Below are positions 15,145-19,723 of a stretch of 19,723 bases of DNA, one piece after another. A program made the translations under genes and the position numbers. Numbering within the stretch: position 1 is the first letter of the stretch; each line of letters opens with the position of its first letter. The notes below the pieces were generated by a model that did not search any database, had not been told where the DNA came from, and saw only the letters and a list, made by a program, of their open reading frames with translations. Source of the DNA: Hydrogenophilales bacterium RIFOXYD1_FULL_62_11 (GTDB lineage: Bacteria > Pseudomonadota > Gammaproteobacteria > Burkholderiales > Thiobacillaceae); the NCBI GenBank assembly GCA_001802655.1, contig MGZO01000131.1, forward strand, positions 12,697 through 32,419. The letters are read 5' to 3'.

Positions 15145-15860
15145 AGCGCGCGCTGGTCACCGGCGGCAGCGGCGGCATCGGCGCGGCCATTTGCCGCCGC
15201 CTCGCCGCCGACGGTCATTTTGTATACGTTCACGCCAACCAGAATTTGGCGAAGGCGCAGGTGCTGGTCGAGGCCATCCACGCCGACGGCGGCCTGGCCG
15301 AGGCGCTCGCTTTCGACGTCACCGATGCCGACGCCAGCCGCGCCGCGCTCGAAGCACTCATCGCCGATGCGCCGATCCAGGTGCTGGTGAACAACGCCGG
15401 CATTCACGACGACGCCGTCTTCCCGGGCATGAGCGCCGTCCAATGGCATAGCGTGCTCGACGTCTCGCTCAACGGCTTCTTCAACGTCACCCAGCCGCTG
15501 ACGATGGCCATGATCCGCAGCCGCTGGGGCCGGATTATCAATATCACCTCCATCGCCGGCATCACCGGCAACCGCGGCCAGGTCAATTATTCGGCCGCCA
15601 AGGGCGCGCTGCACGCTGCCACCAAATCGTTGTCGCTGGAACTCGCCAGCCGCGGGGTCACGGTCAACGCGGTGGCGCCGGGCATCATTCAGACCGACAT
15701 GATCGATGGCGTATTCGACAAGCAAGCCATCGAGAGCATGGTGCCGATGAAGCGTGCCGGGCGGCCGGAAGAGGTGGCCAACGTGGTGAGCTTTCTGGCA
15801 TCGGAGCAGGCGAGCTATCTCACCGGCCAGATCATCTCGGTCAATGGAGGCATGATTTGA
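15141..15860 (+). CDS. 3-ketoacyl-ACP reductase, FabG/ApeQ-like SDR
   Basis: The 239-residue product is a classical SDR that reduces 3-ketoacyl-ACP with NADPH. The cofactor loop is TGGSGGIG, the NNAG motif is present, and the catalytic triad is S137, Y150 and K154 (YSAAK). The C-terminus has the FabG-type PGIIQTDM and LTGQIISVNGG motifs. It starts at ATG 15141 inside the dehydratase stop and overlaps the antiporter start, so three genes are translationally chained. It could be a housekeeping FabG, but the operon position points to a dedicated polyene-chain reductase. Confidence 0.9.
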   Translation: MKRALVTGGSGGIGAAICRRLAADGHFVYVHANQNLAKAQVLVEAIHADGGLAEALAFDVTDADASRAALEALIADAPIQVLVNNAGIHDDAVFPGMSAVQWHSVLDVSLNGFFNVTQPLTMAMIRSRWGRIINITSIAGITGNRGQVNYSAAKGALHAATKSLSLELASRGVTVNAVAPGIIQTDMIDGVFDKQAIESMVPMKRAGRPEEVANVVSFLASEQASYLTGQIISVNGGMI

Positions 15861-17176
15861 GCGCGCCTGCACACACCCTCGCGGTCCATCAAACCGAAGC
15901 CCTGCTGTTTTTCACCCTGCTGCAACTGACGCTGATCGTGCTGGCCGGCCGCCTCGGCGGCGTGCTGGCACAGCGTGTCGGGCAGTCGCCCGCCGTGGGC
16001 GAAATCATCGTTGGTATTCTGCTCGGCCCGTCGCTGTTCGGCCTGCTCGCCCCCGACCTGTTCCAGTACGTCTTTCACTCGACGCCTGCCGCGCCGATGC
16101 AGATGCTGTCGCAGATTGGCCTGATCCTGCTGATGTTCCAGATCGGCCTTGAGTTCGACTTTGCGCACCTGACCGCGCGCCACAACCGCCGCGCCGTCAC
16201 CTATATCGCCAGCGCCAGCATGATCGCGCCGTTTGCGCTTGGCTTTGGCTTTGGCTGGTTCACCGCGCCGCTGCTGTCGCCCGGCGTGGATCGCCTTGCC
16301 TCGGCGCTATTTATCGCCACCGCCTTTTCCATCACCGCCTTGCCCATCCTCGGCCGGATCATGATGGAGTTCAAAATTACCCGTCTGCCCATCGGTGTTA
16401 TCGCCATCAGCGCTGCAGCCATCAACGATGTCGTCGGCTGGCTGCTGCTGGCGCTCATCACCACGCTCACCCTGGCCGAATTCAGTGCAAGCGCCTTCGC
16501 GATCAAGGTGGCGCTGGTCGGCGCCTTCTTTGCCGGCTGGTGGTTCGTGGTGCGGCCGCTGATGAAGCGCATCATCTGTGCCAGCCAGGTGACCCCATCA
16601 CCCGCCGGCGAAAAAGCCGGGCGCGGCAAGCTCACCCACAACATGCTTGGCATCCTGCTCGCCGGCATTTTTGTCTCGGCGATGACCACCTACCAGATCG
16701 GCATCTTCGCCATCTTCGGCGGCTTCATGATGGGCGTGATCCTGCACGACGAACACGAACTGATCGAAGCCTGGAAGGAACGCATCGGCCACTTCGTCAT
16801 GGTGTTCTTCCTGCCCATCTTCTTCACCTACACCGGCCTGCGCACCAATATCGGCAGCCTCGATTCGATGGAGGCATGGGGCTGGTGCCTGCTGCTGATT
16901 GCCTTGGCCACCCTCGGCAAGTTCGGCGCCAGCTACGTCGCCGCGCGCTGGGCCGGCATGTCGCACCATGAAGGAAAAGTGATCGGCATCATGATGAATA
17001 CGCGTGCGCTGATGGAGCTCATCGTCATCAACGTGGGTTTTGATCTGGGCGTGATCTCGCAGCAGGTGTTCACCATGCTGGTGCTGATGGCGATTTTCAG
17101 CACGGTGATTACGACGCCGGGATTGCGGAAGTGGTTGCCGAAGATGGGAGTGGCGGTGGGGCGGCATCCAGGCTGA
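15857..17176 (+). CDS. CPA2-family cation/proton antiporter (KefB-like membrane domain)
   Basis: The 439-residue integral membrane protein has about 11-12 hydrophobic segments. Family motifs include AVGEIIVGILLGPSLFG, a QIGLILLMFQIGLEFD stretch and DVVGWLLLA with an Asp in the ion-binding position. NTRALMELIVINVG, the other CPA2 signature, is near the C-terminus. There is no cytoplasmic TrkA-N/RCK domain, as in shorter family members. A hydrophilic loop at about residues 245-258 (VTPSPAGEKAGRGK) looks like an insertion. The proposed start is TTG 15857, overlapping the ketoreductase stop. Cation specificity (Na+ or K+) cannot be judged. Why it is coupled to a polyene-type operon is unclear. 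Confidence 0.9.
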   Translation: MSAPAHTLAVHQTEALLFFTLLQLTLIVLAGRLGGVLAQRVGQSPAVGEIIVGILLGPSLFGLLAPDLFQYVFHSTPAAPMQMLSQIGLILLMFQIGLEFDFAHLTARHNRRAVTYIASASMIAPFALGFGFGWFTAPLLSPGVDRLASALFIATAFSITALPILGRIMMEFKITRLPIGVIAISAAAINDVVGWLLLALITTLTLAEFSASAFAIKVALVGAFFAGWWFVVRPLMKRIICASQVTPSPAGEKAGRGKLTHNMLGILLAGIFVSAMTTYQIGIFAIFGGFMMGVILHDEHELIEAWKERIGHFVMVFFLPIFFTYTGLRTNIGSLDSMEAWGWCLLLIALATLGKFGASYVAARWAGMSHHEGKVIGIMMNTRALMELIVINVGFDLGVISQQVFTMLVLMAIFSTVITTPGLRKWLPKMGVAVGRHPG

Positions 17177-17283
17177 TATCCTGAATATATACTCCGGGGT
17201 GCTGCGGGGCAGCGGCCATCGGTCAGTCTGTTTCCCGGCGTACGTTTTATCGGTTTTTTTGAAAATCAAGGGAGACAAAGAAT

Positions 17284-17571
17284 ATGCGTTTCATTACTGA
17301 AATTGCTATCGCCGGGCTGCTGGCAGCCTCACTTGCCCAACAAGCTCAAGCCGAAACCCCTGCCGATGCCTCGGTCCAGCCTGCGAGTGAAACGCAGACC
17401 GTGAAATCGGCCGACGGCAGTTTTGAAGGCGAGATTGTCGGCACCATCGCGCCCGATAGCCGGTTTGCCAAACTCAAAATCGGCATGACCATGGCCGAGG
17501 TGAACAAGCTGATCAAAGCCCCCGACGATTTGCAGCGCCATGAAACCGGCAAACGTCTATCTGGCTTCTAA
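17284..17571 (+). CDS. Exported small protein with BamE/SmpA-like motif, probably truncated
   Basis: The 95-residue product has a signal peptide (residues 1-23, cleavage after AQA), a variable linker and a segment FAKLKIGMTMAEVNKLIKAP. This segment resembles the helix-hairpin start of BamE/SmpA-like domains (KxGMT-x-x-EV-x-x-LIG). Family proteins I know continue with a beta-rich half after the TGK region, but here the frame stops at KRLSGF. That suggests loss of the C-terminal half by deletion or frameshift. A good ribosome binding site (AAGGGAG) precedes ATG 17284. It is followed after 24 bases by the YajG-like gene. Confidence 0.65.
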   Translation: MRFITEIAIAGLLAASLAQQAQAETPADASVQPASETQTVKSADGSFEGEIVGTIAPDSRFAKLKIGMTMAEVNKLIKAPDDLQRHETGKRLSGF

Positions 17572-17595
17572 ATTAAAACTCAGGAGAAAATCAAT

Positions 17596-18174
17596 ATGAA
17601 TCGCGCTTTACTTGCTCTACTAGTGCTGCTGTCGCTTAGTGGTTGTGCATTCACGCCCCAAGCAGTTTCTATCGCACCAAATGTGAATGTTGCTGCTTCC
17701 AATATCGGAAGTGGACGCGAAGTTTCGTTAAACGTTGTCGACGAACGCCCAAAGAAAACACTTGGCACTGTTGGTGCGCGGGGTATTGGCGCCGATATTT
17801 CTCTTGAGGGTGATTTAGTTGCAGCAGTTCAGCGTGCGCTTGCGGATGGGTTTGAAAAAATGGATTTCAAGCCAGGCAATGCGCAACTTGGCAACAATAC
17901 GGGAATCCGGGTTGAAATCCGAAATCTCGATTACGTCATCATTCAGGGATTTTGGGCTGGGACGCTGCGGGTGGATGCCGGGTTGAAAGCAATTTGTATT
18001 CGAAATGGATTGCGTCCCTACGAGAAGCTTTATCACGGCGAGTTTGTGGAAAGCATTCAAGTAGTTCAAGGCAAAGAAGCGAATGAGCGATATATAAATA
18101 CCGCTCTTTCGGATGCAGTTAACAGCCTCCTCTCCGACCGTGAATTGTTAGATTGCCTGGCGCAGGGAATCTGA
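17596..18174 (+). CDS. YajG-family lipoprotein
   Basis: The 192-residue product has a lipoprotein signal with the lipobox LSGC (cysteine at residue 17). The mature part follows the YajG pattern: a first strand VSIAPNVNVA, a central VSLNVVDERPKKTLGTVG, a long amphipathic helix (LVAAVQRALADGFEKM) and an NTALSDAVNSLLSD helix near the C-terminus. The E. coli family member is an uncharacterised outer-membrane lipoprotein. AGGAG precedes ATG 17596. Composition is AT-richer than the polyene operon. The signal and fold match are visible; function is unknown. Confidence 0.85.
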   Translation: MNRALLALLVLLSLSGCAFTPQAVSIAPNVNVAASNIGSGREVSLNVVDERPKKTLGTVGARGIGADISLEGDLVAAVQRALADGFEKMDFKPGNAQLGNNTGIRVEIRNLDYVIIQGFWAGTLRVDAGLKAICIRNGLRPYEKLYHGEFVESIQVVQGKEANERYINTALSDAVNSLLSDRELLDCLAQGI

Positions 18175-18471
18175 CACTACTTTTAATCTGTGCAAGCTTT
18201 TGATGGCCAGGCGTTAATCAGGGCAGTGCGCTATATCAGCCCTCAAACTGTACGGTCGCTGTTTTGCTTTGCCCCCTTTCAGCCCCGCCCGGCAGGCCCA
18301 ATTCCTGGGGTTTCGGGGTGTCGGGGTCGCCTTCTTTTGGTCACTTTTCTTGGCGAGACAGGAAGAGTGACTAGCCGCCGGGCTATCCTCAGCCAACGAT
18401 TAGTCGTCAGGCGAATCGCTCCGCAACCACCAAACACCCACCAGGAAAGTCATCGTTAATCGGTCGTCCCC
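18175..18471. other. Intergenic region between YajG-like gene and EEP gene
   Basis: About 300 bases with no supported gene. The short frame 18190-18459 has no family match. The middle holds a degenerate inverted repeat (18340-18371, listed separately) in a segment resembling dispersed spacer repeats of proteobacteria. Confidence 0.6.
18340..18371. repeat. Degenerate inverted repeat in spacer
   Basis: GTCACTTTTCTT (18340-18351) and AGGAAGAGTGAC (18360-18371) are complementary at 10 of 12 positions, with an 8-base loop. The surrounding bases (GGTCGCCTTCTTTTGG) recall a widespread spacer repeat that encodes a similar hairpin. No gene is near enough for it to be a terminator of a known transcript on the plus strand, apart from the YajG-like gene about 165 bases away. 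Confidence 0.5.
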
Positions 18472-19320
18472 TTAAACCAACTCTACCCAAACCGGCTGAT
18501 GATCCGAAGCCTCAGTCTCCGTATCAATGCCATGCGAGACAAGCCGGCCAGCCAGCCCCTCAGTCACAAACACAAAATCAAAGCATTCCGGCTGTTTGAC
18601 GAAATTCACCGGATGAATGCCCACTGTGGGCGCGTGCGCTTCAACGGGATGCAACACAGACCACGCATCTCGAAATCCCCGTATGCCATCGTCGAACGGG
18701 GCGAGGATCAGGGCGTGCTCGTGAGCCGTTGCGGGAAAATTCATGTCGCCACACAGCAGCGCCTGCGCTGGACGGGGAAACACCTCGAAGCTGCCGCCCT
18801 GTTCTTCAACCAAGGGTGGCCGTCCCGCCATGGCATACGCCTCGGCATGCAGATGGCGAATGGCGTCGATTTGGGCCCGGCGCTGGATGGGCGAGTAGTA
18901 CTCGAGATGCGTGGTCATCACTCGCAACGTGCCGAAGGGAGCAGTCACCACCGCTTCGACCAGCACGCGCTGCATGCTGGGGATATCAGGCTCGGCGGGC
19001 CAGGGCAGCAGGTGCCGCCACACCTGGCCGACTGGCAGGCGGGAAAAAATGACGTTGCCGAACAGGCTGCGGCCGCCGTGACCGTCCGGCACGTCGGTTG
19101 CCGCGCCGTAGACCGGGGTGTAGCCGGGCAGACCGGCGGAGAGGATGGCGACCTGGTTCTCGCCGTGGCTGCCGGGCAGGCCGGGGAAGTTGACCGTGAC
19201 TTCCTGCAGGCAGATGACGTCGAAATCGCCCAGTTGATGAAGGGTCCGCAGGATGCGCGCAAGATCTACCCGCCCGTCCATGCCGCGACCCCATTGGATA
19301 TTCCAGCTCAGCAGTTTCAT
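18472..19320 (-). CDS. Endonuclease/exonuclease/phosphatase (EEP) family protein
   Basis: The 282-residue cytoplasmic protein has the EEP core. SWNIQWGRG at the N-terminus carries N7, VICLQEV carries the metal-binding E40, and THLEYYS, CGDMNFP and SDHQPVWVEL follow in order. The family includes metal-dependent phosphodiesterases acting on DNA, phospholipids or phosphoinositides; the substrate is not predictable. No signal peptide is seen. ATG at 19318-19320 is the start. It is on the same strand as the following UbiE-like gene, 53 bases away. Confidence 0.9.
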   Translation of the reverse strand: MKLLSWNIQWGRGMDGRVDLARILRTLHQLGDFDVICLQEVTVNFPGLPGSHGENQVAILSAGLPGYTPVYGAATDVPDGHGGRSLFGNVIFSRLPVGQVWRHLLPWPAEPDIPSMQRVLVEAVVTAPFGTLRVMTTHLEYYSPIQRRAQIDAIRHLHAEAYAMAGRPPLVEEQGGSFEVFPRPAQALLCGDMNFPATAHEHALILAPFDDGIRGFRDAWSVLHPVEAHAPTVGIHPVNFVKQPECFDFVFVTEGLAGRLVSHGIDTETEASDHQPVWVELV

Positions 19321-19373
19321 GGCCTGTCCCCGGGGTTTTCACTTTGTTCAGGATAGGCCAACCGGGATGCAAT

Positions 19374-19723
19374 TCAGCCTGGCTTGGTCGCCTGATACTC
19401 TGCCAGGATCGACAGTGCCCGACTTTCGATGTGCCGGTTCACCCCCGTAAATCCAGCCTTTTCCAGCGTATCAATCACCCCGCTCGGCGGCACGCAGGCT
19501 TCGATGGTGTCCCAGTAGTAGCGCCACAGTTTGGCCGATTCGGCGCTGCTGCCGATCAGGCGTGCCAGCACCGGCACGACGCCGCGCATGTAGGCCTTGA
19601 GCAGCGCCTGGCTCCAGGCGCGTTCGGGCTTGGTGATTTCGAGCAGGCACAGGCGGCCGCCAGGCTTGAGGACGCGATGGAATTCGCTGAAGGCAGCCGA
19701 CAGGTCGCCGATGTGGCGCAGCG
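19374..19723 (-). CDS. UbiE/COQ5-like class I methyltransferase, N-terminus cut by window edge
   Basis: Only the C-terminal 115 or so residues are present; the gene continues beyond 19723. LRHIGDLSAAFSEFHRV and LKPGGRLCLLEITKP are the post-motif strand and loop of class I SAM-dependent methyltransferases of the UbiE group. A C-terminal block with LWRYYWDTIEACVPP and IDTLEKAGFTGV follows. The SAM-binding motif I is outside the window. Its substrate is unknown. The stop is TCA (reverse complement TGA) at 19374-19376. Confidence 0.85.
   Translation of the reverse strand, partial: LRHIGDLSAAFSEFHRVLKPGGRLCLLEITKPERAWSQALLKAYMRGVVPVLARLIGSSAESAKLWRYYWDTIEACVPPSGVIDTLEKAGFTGVNRHIESRALSILAEYQATKPG

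Overview
The window looks like chromosomal DNA from a GC-rich betaproteobacterium. The evidence is the order elongator tRNA-Met, miaB, ybeZ/phoH, ybeY and ybeX/corC, a divergent MidA-type methyltransferase and pteridine-reductase pair, sbcB, glutamyl-Q tRNA(Asp) synthetase, and a YajG-like lipoprotein. Genus cannot be fixed from this; a Nitrosomonadales/Thiobacillus-like relative is a guess.

Layout: (1) 1-845, the 3' end of a family-4 glycosyltransferase, then a spacer holding a perfect 17-bp inverted repeat. (2) 1017-2526, gluQ and a conserved hypothetical gene. (3) 2547-6427, a promoter, tRNA-Met(CAT), and a tightly packed RNA-maintenance operon (miaB, phoH/ybeZ, ybeY, corC/ybeX) closed by an intrinsic terminator. 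The lnt gene that often follows corC is absent. (4) About 6430-8330, an AT-richer accessory patch with two overlapping genes (the second with a DUF1828/DUF1829-like architecture) and a convergent lipoprotein gene. (5) 8331-8714, non-coding. (6) 8715-12125, housekeeping genes: MidA-like methyltransferase (-), pteridine reductase and exonuclease I (+). (7) 12162-17176, a compact type II ketosynthase operon of aryl-polyene type: ketosynthase, chain-length factor, hotdog dehydratase and ketoreductase, translationally coupled to a CPA2 cation/proton antiporter. (8) 17284-18174, a probably truncated exported protein and a YajG-like lipoprotein. (9) 18175-19723, a repeat-bearing spacer, an endonuclease/exonuclease/phosphatase-family gene (-) and the C-terminal part of a UbiE-like methyltransferase (-).

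The most unusual structure is in the polyene operon. A small DUF559-type nuclease gene (14203-14568) sits between the chain-length factor and the dehydratase and is bracketed by three related C-tract/G-tract palindromes (14170-14200, 14571-14608, 14638-14672). The first copy contains the stop codon of the chain-length factor. The tails of the first and third copies supply the G-rich Shine-Dalgarno sequences of the nuclease and dehydratase genes. This looks like a small nuclease-plus-palindrome element that has inserted without disrupting operon expression, comparable in logic to REP/RAYT systems but with an unrelated protein. The second candidate system is the overlapping AT-rich gene pair at 6527-7797, which stands where lnt would be expected.

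Several genes are linked by start/stop overlaps (miaB/phoH, phoH/ybeY, KS/CLF, dehydratase/ketoreductase, ketoreductase/antiporter), and non-ATG starts (TTG or GTG) are common among them.
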